A stretch of DNA of 64,000 nucleotides from contig CM040441.1 in assembly GCA_022749755.1 (NCBI GenBank), positions 20,213,475 through 20,277,474 of the forward strand. Direction: 5' to 3'. The position numbers were made by a program, and so were the translations under genes. Position 1 is the stretch's first letter; each line of letters opens with the position of its first letter. The notes under the pieces were generated by a model. It ran no database searches and was not told the origin of the DNA. It saw nothing but the letters and a program-made list of their open reading frames with translations. Below, piece by piece: positions 23,155-34,827 of the stretch. The stretch is from Azadirachta indica. Its lineage: Eukaryota; Streptophyta; Magnoliopsida; Sapindales; Meliaceae.

Positions 23155-23333
23155 GGAGAGAGCCACAATGTAGTGAAGCGGTGTACTCGAATGTGACGGA
23201 TTTTAGCGCCAAAACAAAGAACATTTTTTCTTTTTTTTTTTTTAAATTATTTTTATTTATTTTTAATTTGTTAATAAGGATTTTCTTTTGTTATTTTGGT
23301 TGCTACAGAGGCAGCAAAAATTAGGGAAATTGG

Positions 23334-23377
23334 CGGGGTGAGGGTGGGTGGGGAGGCTTTCCCCGTTTCTCACCCCG
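23334..23377. promoter_or_regulatory. G-quadruplex motif within a perfect inverted repeat
   Basis: The run ggggtgagggtgggtgggg (23335-23353) fits the four-G-tract rule with loops of 3, 1 and 1 nt. It is enclosed by cggggtgag (23334-23342) and ctcaccccg (23369-23377), a perfect 9-bp inverted repeat, and further out by gggaaat (23323-23329) and atttccc (23393-23399). It lies about 270 bp upstream of the 285-aa gene start in otherwise very AT-rich DNA. A regulatory role is only inferred. Confidence 0.5.
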
Positions 23378-23399
23378 TTTTCATTTGGACTGCTATTTC

Positions 23400-23925
23400 C
23401 CAACTTAATTTTTTTAGTTAAATTTAAGAGAAAGGAACAAATTTAATAGAAAGGAACCTAGAATTTTTCAATAGGAAATAAATTTCCTTTACATATTTAT
23501 TTTTTTAATTGAATTACTTGAATAATTGTGACTATTATGTACAAAATCTTTTATTTTTATTCTTACTAACTTCGAGTATTATCTTTATGATACTTAGGAT
23601 TTTTGTAATATAATCTTTATTTTTGAAAATTTTATATTTTATATATATATAAAATAATTTCATATATAATTTAAAATAATTCATATTTAATAGAAAATAA
23701 TTATGTTTGCAATCAAAAATTTATATTATTAGAATCTAAAAATTATAATATTAAAATAGAATTATAGTTCCTTCAAATAATTATGAAGAAAATAATAGTA
23801 ATAAAAATATATATTAAATAATTGTTAAAGTTATTATACAATTATTTTATATTAATAATAACTATTCAAAAATAATACTTCTAATAATATTCATTAAATA
23901 TATTTCATTTATATAACTTTAAGAA
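23400..23925. other. AT-rich spacer, nothing recognised
   Basis: Poly-A/T and ATT-rich sequence with no gene or repeat boundary that I can support. Confidence 0.3.
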
Positions 23926-23928
23926 TAA

Positions 23929-24015
23929 TGGTGGTGGTGCAGCGGCAAGGTAATGATTTAAAATCTTTGAAGTCCTGTGTTTCATTCATGATAATTGCAA
24001 ATTTCAATTTTTTTT
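23929..24015 (+). mobile_element. Possible tRNA-derived SINE head
   Basis: The stretch ggtggtgcagcggcaaggta resembles the box A of plant SINEs. About 35 bp later gtcctgtgtttcattcatg resembles a decayed box B (gggttcgattcctg type). A T-rich tail and AT sequence follow. The second box is degenerate and no target duplication was found, so this is tentative. Confidence 0.35.
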
Positions 24016-24339
24016 TAATTGAATAAATAAGTAAAATATCATTATTTAATATTGTTATTTTGTCTGAAGAAGAAAATTTTATTTTCCCAAATCCTTATAA
24101 AATCAGTGAAAGGGAAGTTCAAAATATTTTTTTTTTATTTTTTAAATGACTAATATATAAGTACTTTACATGCTTCTTGAAAAATAAATTATGCTTCAAA
24201 TTTTTAATATTCCTATTTTTACTTTATGGTAGTTTTATTTACATTGTACACTTAAATTAACTAACTCACAATAAGAAAAAATTAGATATTACAAAAAACA
24301 ATTTTTAAAAATAAATTTTTATAGGTATTCGAGTAAATT
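24016..24339. other. AT-rich spacer
   Basis: No feature seen. Confidence 0.3.
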
Positions 24340-25110
24340 CATTATTTAGGGTTAGTTGATTAGCACCATAGGAGACATGTGATACAATTTTTCATTCTCT
24401 TTCTAGATGATACAAATCTAAACCTATATCATTCCCCACCTATTAGAATGTATCCATCATATGTGTACATGTGGAGCAATTCCATGTGGAAGCCAAAGCT
24501 ATACTTACATGGTGGAGAATGCCTGATGACATGCATGATACATGACCGCATGCTTTGAGGGGACCAGGTCTCTGAAGAATGCCTACGCACGCCCAATGTG
24601 GAGGAAGTTACACTCTAAGTGAGACATCTTATGATTTGCAGCTCTCCTACATATGGTGACAAAGGTTACTATAAATTCCTGCCAATTAGCAGATGCGACC
24701 ATCTAACCATTTTACATGGAAGATGCCCAAAATTAGGTCGTAGATGCTTCCATAGAGAGATGTCCTATGACTTTTGGGTGATGCCTAAAACCTTAAGTAT
24801 GCCTAAAACCAATAATGCACATGATTGACCCTTTATATAAGAGGAAAACTAGCAACCTTTGGAAAAATTTAGAACTTTAAGGACAAAGTGTGCAAAAGTT
24901 GGGCTATCTTAGTGGGAAGAGAACCCACCTATAAACATTAGTCTTTGACCATTAGGGATGCAAGACCTCTAAGGGAATAGGGTCCGCATCACTTCATCAA
25001 TCTCAAAAAGAGGTAATATCTTCACATGTTGGCATTGTTAGACCATAAATTAAAGTTAAAAATTAAAGGAGTTCTAGCAGTGTTGGTGAAGGAGCCAGAG
25101 CAAATTGCTG
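24340..25110 (+). repeat. LTR-like sequence of unknown family
   Basis: This block is noticeably less AT-rich than its flanks, contains no open gene, and has a TATA-like ctttatataagagg near 24830 followed by about 250 bp of leader-like sequence, a layout typical of retrotransposon LTRs. Repeated phrases (gatgcctaaaacc, tatgcctaaaacc near 24781-24810) occur. No partner LTR, PBS or target duplication is visible, so the identity is uncertain. Confidence 0.3.
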
Positions 25111-25245
25111 CACTGGTTCAAAACTTTTTATAGCCGAGCTAAAACCTGGTCCAATGCCTACACAAGTAAAATTGATTTAAATAAATTGCTAAAAGATTTA
25201 TTTCAATATTGCCAGTAGCATAAATACATAATAACTTACGATGAC

Positions 25246-25815
25246 TTAGAGAAACAAGAGGGAAACTCTTATCAACTTGGAAGAAGAATCTTCTTTTAGT
25301 GCACTTGAAAATAACATTTTTGCAACAAGAGGAAAGGGAAAGTCAGGTTTCCTCTTTTGACCAACCAAAATATCTACAATGGGAGTATTATCCGGTGACA
25401 AAACATAATGCATTTTAAACAAATATCTATACAAGATAAAGAAATACACATAGAATTTAAGAGAGAGAGAGAGAGGGGGGGGGAGATAGAGGTAAAGAAG
25501 GGAAGAAGAAGATAAAATAAATGGAAACTAACATCTTTTTGTTTGAAAATACGCTCATCCCCGCCTTCATGATGAAAAAGCCCATCAGTAGAATCAGAAC
25601 TATCATGAGATAAAGAATTTGATTTTTCATAATCAAATGAAACATCTATAGGCTTACTACTACCAATTTGACACTTAGGAGTTTTAACCTGAAGCTTCTC
25701 CTTAAAGGACTAAAAGGGACAAATTTGATAGTAGTAGGTTTCTATTTCAATAGAGCAAATTTGGATTATAGAGACTTTTCTTGTTTCGGTTGGACTTTCT
25801 TAGAGGGAGTAGATT
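25246..25815 (-). pseudogene. Coding-like stretch of unknown identity, possibly two exons
   Basis: The minus strand reads MPKSTPSKKVQPKQEKSL near 25815-25760 with two stops after it, then SSKPIDVSFDYEKSNSLSHD and SSDSTDGLFHHEGGDERIFK (about 25660-25545). A donor-like gat|gttagt follows at about 25535, then a purine/pyrimidine simple repeat. An acceptor-like tatag near 25415 precedes LSPDNTPIVDILVGQKRKPD and FPFPLVAKMLFSSALKEDSS, ending at 25246 near a strong donor-like cgtaagtt. The amino-acid texture is protein-like, but I recognise no family. It may be a gag-like retroelement piece or a decayed host gene. Confidence 0.3.
25461..25483 (+). repeat. (GA)n/(G)n simple repeat
   Basis: Direct reading: gagaga run followed by nine G residues. 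Confidence 0.9.
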
Positions 25816-25901
25816 TAGGCATAGAATATACTGTCTTACATTTTAGAAATTTAATAGTATGTTGCATTATTATTATAATACTTTAGTAGTTAAAATAATT
25901 A

Positions 25902-25927
25902 TTGTTGTTGTTGCTGCTGTTGTTGTT
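25902..25927 (+). repeat. (TTG/CTG)n microsatellite
   Basis: Direct reading: ttgttgttgttgctgctgtt followed by gttgtt, just upstream of the hAT relic. Confidence 0.85.
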
Positions 25928-25979
25928 AGTATTATCATTAACTATTTCTTATTTTTATGTATAGTGACAATGATAAGTA

Positions 25980-28190
25980 TGGATCTAAATTCTACGGAGT
26001 CTAATTCAACATCAACTCTTAATGTTGAAAGATTTTTAGGTGGACTTGAAGTGAATTTACATGAATTTAAAGAAGATTGTGCAATAGATTATTCAACTCA
26101 AAAGGTTGAAAAACGTAAGAGGAGAGAAACATCCAAAATGTGGGGTATGTTTATGAAGATGCCAGTTGATGTATATTTAGATGGCAAATTAAGATCCAAG
26201 TACAAGTTATTTAGGAAAACTTACATTTGCAACAGCACCTATGGGACAATTAATATGATTAAGTACATGCATAAATGTCCTAAGTTGTCAACTCCACGTG
26301 ATCTCCACCAAATGCTCCTAGCTGATAGTGAAGGTTTATATTTTCACACGTGTTTCACACTTTTAAATTAGTGTATTATGTGATTTGTTGTCTATGGCAC
26401 TTGTTATCCATTATTTACCTTTCTAGTTTATTGAATATACTAGTGTAAGAAGAATTTTTTAGTATTTGTAACTTGAAGTGTAAGATATATCTAGAAATAC
26501 TATTAAAGCAAAAGTGTTGAAAATGTATAGTAGAAAAAAAGGAGGATGAAAAAAAATATTAGGGGAAGTTTCTGGTAGAATTTGTTTTACATATGATTTA
26601 TGGACTTCAATAACGGTCGATGGTATTCGTCTCTCAATGCTCATTAAATTGATAAAAAAAATTAGACTTTACAAGCAAAATTGTTAAATTTTAATTTAGT
26701 GTCATGTCCACATAATGGGGTTTCTTTGGTTGAAAAGTTCTTATTCTTGCTGTGTGAATGAGATATTAGGAAAAAGATGTTCTCAATAACATTGGATAAT
26801 AGGCTGGAAATGATTCTTGTGTTGATTGTTAATCTCAATTGAAACTTAAGAAAGCAGTTGTGCTTAATAGAGATTTCTTTCATGTGTTGTGCTGATATCA
26901 TCATTTTTAATAAATCAAGATGGGTTCAAGGTAGTAAAAGAGGAATTATTTAAATTCGTGAAAGTGTGAAATATGTGAAAGATCATTAGTAAGAAAATAA
27001 AAGTTTCTTTAGATGGTAAAAAAATCTTTAGACAATGTGTTTCTACAATATGGAATTTTACCTATCTTATGCTTAAGAGTGCACTTTATGATAAAAGTAC
27101 TTTTTGTCACTTACAATTAAATGATTCTAATTACAAGCATGTCTTTCAGATGATGAATGAGGTATTTTGGAAAATATTATCAGTTTCTTAATGCTTTTTT
27201 ATAAAATTACTTGCATATTTTGTAGGTCAAACTATCCTACCTCAAATTTGTATTTTCTTAAGGTGTTTGTAACTTATGTGGCATTGAAGAAATACTCAGT
27301 AAGCGAGGATGTATACTTGAAAGACATTAGAAAGAAGATCTTGAATAAATTTTTAAAGTGTTGGTCCAATCATTGTACAATATTGACTTTATCAATAATT
27401 TTGATCCTCATTACAAGACGTTATTTATTAAGTGAGCATGAAAAAATATTTATAGTCACGATTTTGTGGAGTTCAACAACGTTGGAGATAAATTGTTTTC
27501 CTTATTTGATGAATATATGATCAATTTGAGAGCATGTTCTTTTATTACAACATCTTCCATACAAGTAATGGTGCTCATTCAAGTGAAAAACCCAATATCA
27601 AAGGCAAAGGAAAATAGAAATCATGATTTGAGGTAAATTTTATTTTATTTTTAGTTCTAACTCATTATTATAGTTATATAATTTTTATTTCATTATTCTT
27701 TTTAATTGTTATTTATTTTATAATTAAATTATTTTTAACTTGATTATTTTTTTTTATAATTGATCAAGTTAATTGTGCAAATTTTTATTTTTATTTTTAA
27801 TTAGTACAAATTTTTATTAATTTAATTTTTTTAATATCTTAGGAGTTCGATAATTTTAAGAGTATGGATAAGAATGCTTCTACATACCCAAAAGATTTAA
27901 TTGGAGTTATATTTAGAGGAACCATATATTTAATGAACTATTGACTTGAATATTTTATCCTTTTAGAAAGAGAATCAATTTTATTATCCTATAGTAAATT
28001 CCATAACTTGAGATATATTAACTATTCTTATATCAACAGTCACATCCGAATCAACTTTTAGTGTTGGTGGTCGAGTTTTAAATCAATTTTTGAATTGTGC
28101 TGAAGCTGGACACAATGGAAGCATTAACTTACTCAAGAGATTGGCCTTTTGGAGAGAAATGTAATGTTTGCAATATTGATCATGAGATAA
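25980..28190 (+). pseudogene. hAT-superfamily transposase relic
   Basis: A BED-type N-terminus is seen at 26120-26310: RRETSKMWGMFMKMPVDVYL, then RKTYICNSTYGTINMIKYMH and KCPKLSTP. The first Cys pair of the zinc finger is lost (SKYKLF in place of C-x-x-C), while C/H ligands in TYIC and YMHKC remain. The transposase core follows with many stops: SKIVKF, TPHNGVSLVEKFLFLLCE, KKMFSITLDNRL (about 26670-26815) and IRESVKYVKDH near 26960. VFVTYVALKKYSVSEDVYLK (27270-27330) precedes FDPHYKTLF. The C-terminal dimerisation domain reads ISTVTSESTFSVGGRVLNQF near 28030-28090, then TMEALTYSRDWPFGEK. An AT-rich interval at 27634-27840 may be an intron. Intact relatives are nuclear cut-and-paste transposases; this copy is dead. 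Confidence 0.85.
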
Positions 28191-28199
28191 TTATTATTT

Positions 28200-30080
28200 T
28201 TATTTTTCTTCGTTATGTCATTACCATGTTGTTTGATTTTTGTCTATTGGGTTTGGACTTTTTGTTGGTTTCCAATTGGATTTCAATTTAAATGACAATA
28301 TATAATAAGCTACCCTAAAAAAAGGAATTATGTAAAACTAAAACGAGAATTATAATAATAGTAAAGAGGTTTAAGTTTATTTGGTTTGGATATTGTATGA
28401 TTTTCTTATGTCAATATCTATTAGAACTAATTTAATTTGATTTAGATTTCTATATTGCCTAGTTATTTGGTAAGTTGATTAATGATAGAGTTCTTAGAAT
28501 ATTAAATATTAGTCGGCAGGTTGATCAATGATAAATTATAATAATATTACATATTGTTTCTAGAATTTATGTCATAATCAAATTAAACTTCTTGAATCTT
28601 GATCTTGAAATTTTTTTTTTAAACTTTTTGACTTTCTTATTTAAGTAATTTTTCATTGCTTTCATATTCATAATATTTGTATTTTTTTTTTAATTGATAT
28701 AACAAATACATGTTTCAAATTGGATGAACTCACCCAAAATATAATTACGTTATCAATTTATTGTCCTCCATCAAAAAAAGTGTTACTTTGACTAACAATT
28801 GATAGGTTTGATCATTTAATAATTTTACTTGTTTGAACTTATATTTCTATCATACTTCTTGTTTTCAAATTATTTTTCAAGTATTTTAGCTATTATTGCT
28901 TTCTATTTTGCTCTATATCTTATTTGAAAGAATGACAAATTATATTGTCTTAGTATTTTGATGATTTCGTTGACTTTGATGCACTAAAAAATGGATTATT
29001 GTATTTTCATGTTTTCAAAGACTTGTTGGTAAATTTGTTGAAATCTTTGAACTTTTATATATATGTTGTATTTTGTTGATTTATGTTATATCTTATTTTA
29101 ATTATTAGGTAGGTGGTATACTGATTTTTAATTATTTTAATGGATTGTATTTTCATGTTATTCAAGTAAATAGATAAACGAATGTAATATTATATTAATT
29201 GGGTTGTTTGAGTCAAATGAATCTTGTTAATTTGATAATTTAATTATCCAATTAATAAACGGGATAATGAATTGTGTCATGTCACTCATTTATTAAACAA
29301 ATCATATTTGGCTTTTGAACTCTCAAAATAATTAATAAATAGATGTGTTCCGTCAATATTATATCCATATTTGTCAACTTGGTTGCCTTTAAGCACTAAA
29401 AATACCTTTTCCCCAGCCTTAGACCTATCAGCTCAAAAGCAAAGTATAACATCAATAATTAGTCTCTATGATATTCACTTATCCTGATAATAGTTGTGAC
29501 CTACTCTTATAACTTGTGTTCATTTATATTAATATTAGGACTATTTCGCTCCCATATACTATGGATTTATAATTTGAGCCTCGTGTCTTATTGAGTATCA
29601 TAGAATCAATGCAGCAACAGTGGCCGATACCTCTAATCTGCCAAATAATCTTCTATGGTTATTACATCACAACCCTCTGGTCATCCAGTAGGATCCAAGA
29701 GATATATTAAGCCTTGTTTGTTGTAACTCAGAAAGAATGTGAAAGCTCAATTTGGACTCAAAAGTGCAACAATATTAAAGCTCATCGAGCACACTTCAAG
29801 GCCTATCAAAATTTACGACCAATTAGAATCTGCACGTGTTGGAATAAATTTTTCTTACTACAGTAATAATGAGCAATATTCATTTTTAAAGAAATTGATA
29901 AAAATTATAACTAATAGAAGAAATTGTAGTAATTGGTCTTGAGGCATAATTACTTTATAAGAACTTAGTGATGTTTTTGGTGAGATTGAGTTTTTATTAT
30001 TAATATTATATATATATGGGCAGACCAGTATGTTTTATTTTATACATATTTTTACATTTATTATTAGTCATTAGATCAAA
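28200..30080. other. AT-rich spacer, nothing firmly recognised
   Basis: No gene or element boundary is supported. A less AT-rich patch at about 29570-29720 has no recognisable content; the 67-codon open frame at 29739-29942 shows no family resemblance. Confidence 0.3.
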
Positions 30081-30085
30081 GTATG

Positions 30086-30827
30086 TAAATGGTGTAAATT
30101 AAATAAAATAAAATATAAAAAATATTTTATATTCATTAATTAAGGTCTTTCATTTCCTTTTACTTATTTTTTTTTCTCTTTTTTACCTTGTAACTTGTAA
30201 AATCTTTTTAATATTTTTCTCTTTTATATTATATCTTCTCTTTCCTCATCACATCTTCTCATCTTAATTGTTATTTGTAAACTAAAAAATTTAAAAATTT
30301 AAATAAAAAATATTCCGATTAATTAATTTATCTAGAAAAATTAAATAAAATTATTTTAATTAATTCATTTATCTAAAAACTTTAAAAAAAAAAATTCATG
30401 ACAATGTATTAAAAGTTTGATTGCAAAATTTGAATTCCTTCACAATCCAAACTTTTGGTTTTTAATTTTGAATTTACAATATAAATTTATTTTCAACTAT
30501 TTAATTAAAGTACGTAAATTCATTATCATTATAATTACTTTTTTTGTTGCTATATATGTATTTTTTATAAAATTATAATATCTAAATGTCAAACTTTTTA
30601 ATATATGTTTACAACCTAGTAAATTTTTTAATTTTTTAATTTATAAATGATGATTAAAATTAAAAAATATTTGAGGAGAAAAAGATAAAATAAAGAAAAA
30701 AAAAGAAAAAGATTTTACAAATTACAAGCTAAAAAAGATGAAAAAAACTTTAAAAGACAAAAAAATCTTTATTAATGAATATAAAATATTTATTATATTT
30801 TATTTTATTCAATCTACGCCATTTATA
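30086..30827. mobile_element. Foldback-type element with long inverted arms
   Basis: The left arm (from 30086: taaatggtgtaaattaaata and on to aacttgtaaaatctttttaa near 30200-30215) is the inverted complement of the right arm (from about 30700 to 30827, ending ctacgccattta). The shared stretch aatattttatattcattaat is present in both. Arms of about 130 bp are clear, with weaker pairing extending further inward. TA lies at both outer edges, which would fit a TA target site. The interior has no coding capacity. Confidence 0.7.
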
Positions 30828-30911
30828 TATAATATAAAAATATATATAAAAAAAGTGCTGTTAATCTTACATATTGCACGTTCAAATAATTTGATTTATT
30901 TGCCAAACCAT

Positions 30912-31572
30912 CCCTTTATCGGAGTCCTATTGGTGGACTTCAATGTGCTACTCTCACATGGCCAGATATTGCCTTTGCAGTAAATAAGCTAAGTCAATTT
31001 CTCGCCTCTCCTACTTTGACTCATTGGCAGGCCTGCAAGCGCCTTCTTCAGTATCTTCAAGCTACATCAGATTTGGGACTTCAGTTTGTTTCCTCCAATA
31101 GACATGCGCTTACGGCCTTCTGCGATGCTGAATAGGGATGTGATCTAGATGATCGAAAATCCATTGGTGCCTACTGCATTTACTTAGGAAATAATCTAAT
31201 TTCCTGGTCCTCTAAAAAGTAACAGGTTGTTGCCCAATCTACTACTGCATTTACTTAGGAATACCGTGCACTAGCCTCTACTGCTACTGAATTGGCCTGG
31301 CTACAATCTTTTCATCTTAAACTTCACTTACCTGTTCTTTCTCCTCCAATTATTTAGTGTGACAACTTGAGTGCTGCATCCTTGGCTCAGAATCCTGTGT
31401 TTCATTCCCGCACTAAACATATTGAATTGGATGTTCATTATGTCAGAGATCAGGTGCTTGCTAAAGCTCTTGAGGTTCGATATGTTTCCTGTCCAGCAGT
31501 GAACAGGTTGTAGATGGCTTGACTAAACCTCTGCCTTTCTCTTCTTTTGTCTCTTTTCGTGACAAGCTGAAT
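30912..31572 (+). pseudogene. Ty1/copia RT end + RNase H fragment
   Basis: Reads PLYRSPIGGLQCATLTWPDI, then AFAVNKLSQFLASPTLTHWQ, ACKRLLQYLQATSDLGLQFV, FCDAE-stop, DDRKSIGAYCIYLGNNLISW, YRALASTATELAWLQSFHLK, CDNLSAASLAQNPVFHSRTK, and HIELDVHYVRDQVLAKALEV, ending RDKLN. This is the C-terminal end of a copia polyprotein; gag, protease, integrase and most of RT are absent. Stops and frameshifts occur. The usual STEAEYRAL start is damaged by a 20-bp copy of upstream sequence (31242-31261, from 31171-31190). Confidence 0.88.
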
Positions 31573-31720
31573 TAGTTAAAAAGAATCTAACTCAGCTGAA
31601 TTAGTTAAAAAGAATCTTTGAGAAGTTCTTATATAAATACTTGAAGACTTACTATTGTACGGCAAGATACAAAGTAAAGAATTCTCTTCTCAACTAGCTT
31701 TTGCATATTTTCCTTCCAAC
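31573..31720 (+). repeat. Fragment of the copia 3' LTR
   Basis: Directly follows the RNase H end. It contains a 23-bp unit (gctgaattagttaaaaagaa plus tct) repeated at 31566-31588 and 31595-31617, then a TATA-like ttatataaatacttg near 31632. The LTR seems cut off before the (CT)n(AT)n tract. Confidence 0.5.
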
Positions 31721-31796
31721 TTTCTTTTCTTCCAAACACACTGAATCTTGACTAACACAACTAAAATGACAAATTAGACAAAAAGCATTGATAAAA

Positions 31797-31844
<48 letters not shown>
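31797..31844 (+). repeat. (CT)12(AT)12 microsatellite
   Basis: Direct reading of the compound dinucleotide tract. Confidence 0.95.
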
Positions 31845-32268
31845 TTATAAACCATTGAACATTCAGTTAGCTGTTTGTTTTCCCAGTTCAATATTCAATA
31901 TCTTCCCTTTTGGTTATTGTTGCACGCTTAATCAACAGAAACCATATAAACCATTGAATGGGAAAACACGTGAGGAGATATGGTCAAAAAAGGACGCAAA
32001 CTATCAAAAATTCAAGGCGTTTGGATTGTAACATATTATGAATTTACAGTAAGGTATTTTGTCAAACACTAATCAGACTGAAACTCTTACCAAATTAATC
32101 CGTACTATATGCTTTCATCCAGCCATCCATTACGTGGATTTAAGTCTAAAGTAGTTATCCATGCCACAAAGAAAGCTCAATTCAGAGCAAAGAGAAGACA
32201 ACTGAATCACAACATGGAATAAATCAGTCGGCATTGTAAATATAGTAAAGCAATAACTTTGTAATTGC
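31845..32268. other. Spacer, nothing recognised
   Basis: Mixed-composition sequence between two AT microsatellites. No gene or repeat is supported. Confidence 0.3.
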
Positions 32269-32292
32269 ATATATATATATATATATATATAT
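32269..32292 (+). repeat. (AT)12 microsatellite
   Basis: Direct reading. It marks the abrupt right-hand limit (in minus orientation) of the orphan 5'-gene-like segment. Confidence 0.95.
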
Positions 32293-32315
32293 AGTCGGTT
32301 TACGAGATGCAAATT

Positions 32316-32429
32316 TTAGAGTCGGTTGGTGAGATGCAGAGAACGTGTGGATGCTGATTTTTCGGCACCGACTGCCCAAAGACGAAGTTTTCCTAATCGT
32401 ACAGCCGGATCGATGCTGTCCATACTCAT
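32316..32429 (-). CDS. Orphan 37-codon ORF in a less AT-rich island; possible truncated first exon
   Basis: The island at 32295-32575 is much less AT-rich than everything around it. On the minus strand it holds MSMDSIDPAVRLGKLRLWAV followed by GAEKSASTRSLHLTNRL and a stop, after a leader-like stretch with ccaatagccaataagg (about 32460-32476). It looks like the promoter-proximal end of a gene whose remainder has been lost to the AT microsatellite and rearrangement. Directly downstream, agtcggtttacgagatgca (32293-32311) nearly repeats agtcggttggtgagatgca (32320-32338), a short duplication that spans the ORF end. I do not recognise the product. It could equally be noncoding or a fragment of a mobile element. 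Confidence 0.25.
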   Translation of the reverse strand: MSMDSIDPAVRLGKLRLWAVGAEKSASTRSLHLTNRL

Positions 32430-32579
32430 TGGGTCCAGAGAACACCATCAGATATTCAAGCTCCTTATTGGCTATTGGCTTTCGTATTCCGAATCGGTGA
32501 ATGACCGGCAAGTTAGGGATTTAACGGAGACCAGCCAGTTAGTGGTTTTAATTTCTTGAGCGTGGGAAAAGTGAGTCAA

Positions 32580-33479
32580 ATATTTCCCAACAAAACGAAG
32601 TCGTTTTTATTTTTTTTAATTTTAATTTTAATTTTAAAAAATTAATAACAATTACACTAAAAAAAAAAATGTCTTTTTAATATTTAATAATATAAAACAA
32701 ATTACGTCATTTTATTTAGTGATACTTATGTATTACAAACCACCGATACTTATGTTTAATATTAATAAATGGCAATACACCTTTGTTATTCGTGAAAAAA
32801 ATTTCATTTTATCTACTTTTTTTAATATTTATCTTAAAGTATAAAGACTATAATACTAGTGGTGGCCGTATTTTTAATAGTGAGTTCAAGTCAAAACTAC
32901 CTCATTTCATCTAGATAATGTATAATAAGGTATAAATCGACATAAACTACTTTTGGGATTCAAATTGTTGTGTTACTCAAATTGTTGTGATACAAAAGAT
33001 AATAATAGGCTCAAATATGACCTAAATCAATATCATGACATTGGTCTAACTCACTTAAGAGAAACTTAAATTTAAACGATCTATTATGTAATTAAACTAA
33101 TGTATAAGGAACACAAAATCTTAAAACTCTTATAGTTTATTTTCAAGCATAAAATTTTATTTTAATTAATTTAGGATTAATTAAAATAAATATTTATTAC
33201 AAATATAAGTTTTTATACATCTTTTTTAGTTAGAATTAAATTACACTAATTTAATTTATAGATAAAAACTTCACTTTTAGGGAGATAACATGCGTCAAAC
33301 TAGAATTACATGGGACAGTTATTCTCCATTACAATTACATATCACATCTTATATAAAGAGGCAATATTCGACATTTAAAGCATGTGAACAACATTGAACA
33401 CAACGTACAATTAGACAGCAAAGTATAACCTTTCTCTCGTCTTGGTGTCTTATTAATAAAAACTTAATTATTTAATTAT
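32580..33479. other. AT-rich spacer
   Basis: No gene or element is supported. A TATA-like ttatataaagaggc near 33350 precedes less AT-rich sequence but leads into no recognisable ORF. Confidence 0.3.
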
Positions 33480-34827
33480 TCATTATGGACGAAATTTTTA
33501 AGTTTGTGAAGTTTGATGGGTGGGGTGGAAGAATATTGAAAAGACAAATACTATCAAAATTAATGAAATAATTAATTTAAAAAATGTTATAAAGTAAATA
33601 AAATATAAGTATTTATAGTTGGTGGCTTGGAACAATTTGTTGTAGATTTACAATTGTAAATAATATAATTTTATATTTGTTTTATAATTTTTCTTTCTAA
33701 TTTTTAATTTTAATTTTAAGAAATGTATATAGATGTTAGTAAAATTAAAAAATAAGTTTAAAAGAGTAAACTCGTTGTAATTTTACTATATTACCCATTT
33801 TTAATAGCTAATGAATGATAAAAAAATGAAATTATTGTAGTAAAAGAGGCCCTTGTAAATTTTCACAGACCTTCCATCAAACTGTGATTTTTGCAAACTT
33901 CAAGAAAATATGTAAAAATAACTCTTCAAACATTCAACCAGCTAGAATCTAATACTTAAACAAAATTTTCCCACAACTAATATAAAATTATTTTTAAAAA
34001 ATATTTTAATTAAACAAATACTCTTATTCTTTTATTTTCATATATTATATTAAACATTTTTTTTACCTTAAAAATTTAAAAATAGTTTTCAAATATTATA
34101 TCAAATATATTTTTAAATGTGAAATATATTAAAAATACTATTCAAATTTTTTAATTGCATCCTAATTTTTAAAAATAAATTGAATAAAATTTTTGAATTG
34201 CAAATCAAAGGGAATCCTTAATTTTTTATAAGATTCAATTTTGAACCAAATTTTTTTATTTTATTAAATAACAGTTTTGCCGAAATTTTAGTCAAGCATG
34301 TTTTGCATAATTATTATATTTTTTAAAAAAATATATGCAAATTCTAATATCAAACAAGTCCTTAAACTTTTGAACATTATAATTTTGTATAAGACATTGT
34401 ATCCAAGATACATGATATAATGTTTTATACTTAAAATTTATATTAAATGTAATTCACGATAAACAAATGTAAATTTAAAATATTATATCAAATATAAAGG
34501 TTACCATTTTTACGCAGACAATTTAATCTACTAAACATACTAAATGTAAACTTTAAATTTCTTAATTTAATTCAACGATATATTAAATTTTAATAAAAGT
34601 GAATTGATATATACATAATTGCTCATTTTCAAGCCTTATAATTTTTATTTACAATTTTTTATAAATTAACAGTTAACGAGGAATCATTTTTTCAAACTTT
34701 TTTTTAAAAGGTGAAAGGAAGAAAAAGAAATTAATGTGTCACGTGAGGCTTATAAAGGAATTGATACTAGAAAATTGAGTAATAATTAATAATTTATAAA
34801 TATGTACTTGTATAGTGGTTGGTTTTT

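Noticed and set aside
23064..23168. Start of the 285-aa gene at the upstream ATG (23168)
   Set aside because: That ATG lies upstream of the TATA box at 23146-23154, so it would not be in the transcript; the ATG at 23066 fits the expected leader.
30738..30983. 81-codon open frame
   Set aside because: It is built from the right arm of the foldback element running out of frame into the copia fragment.
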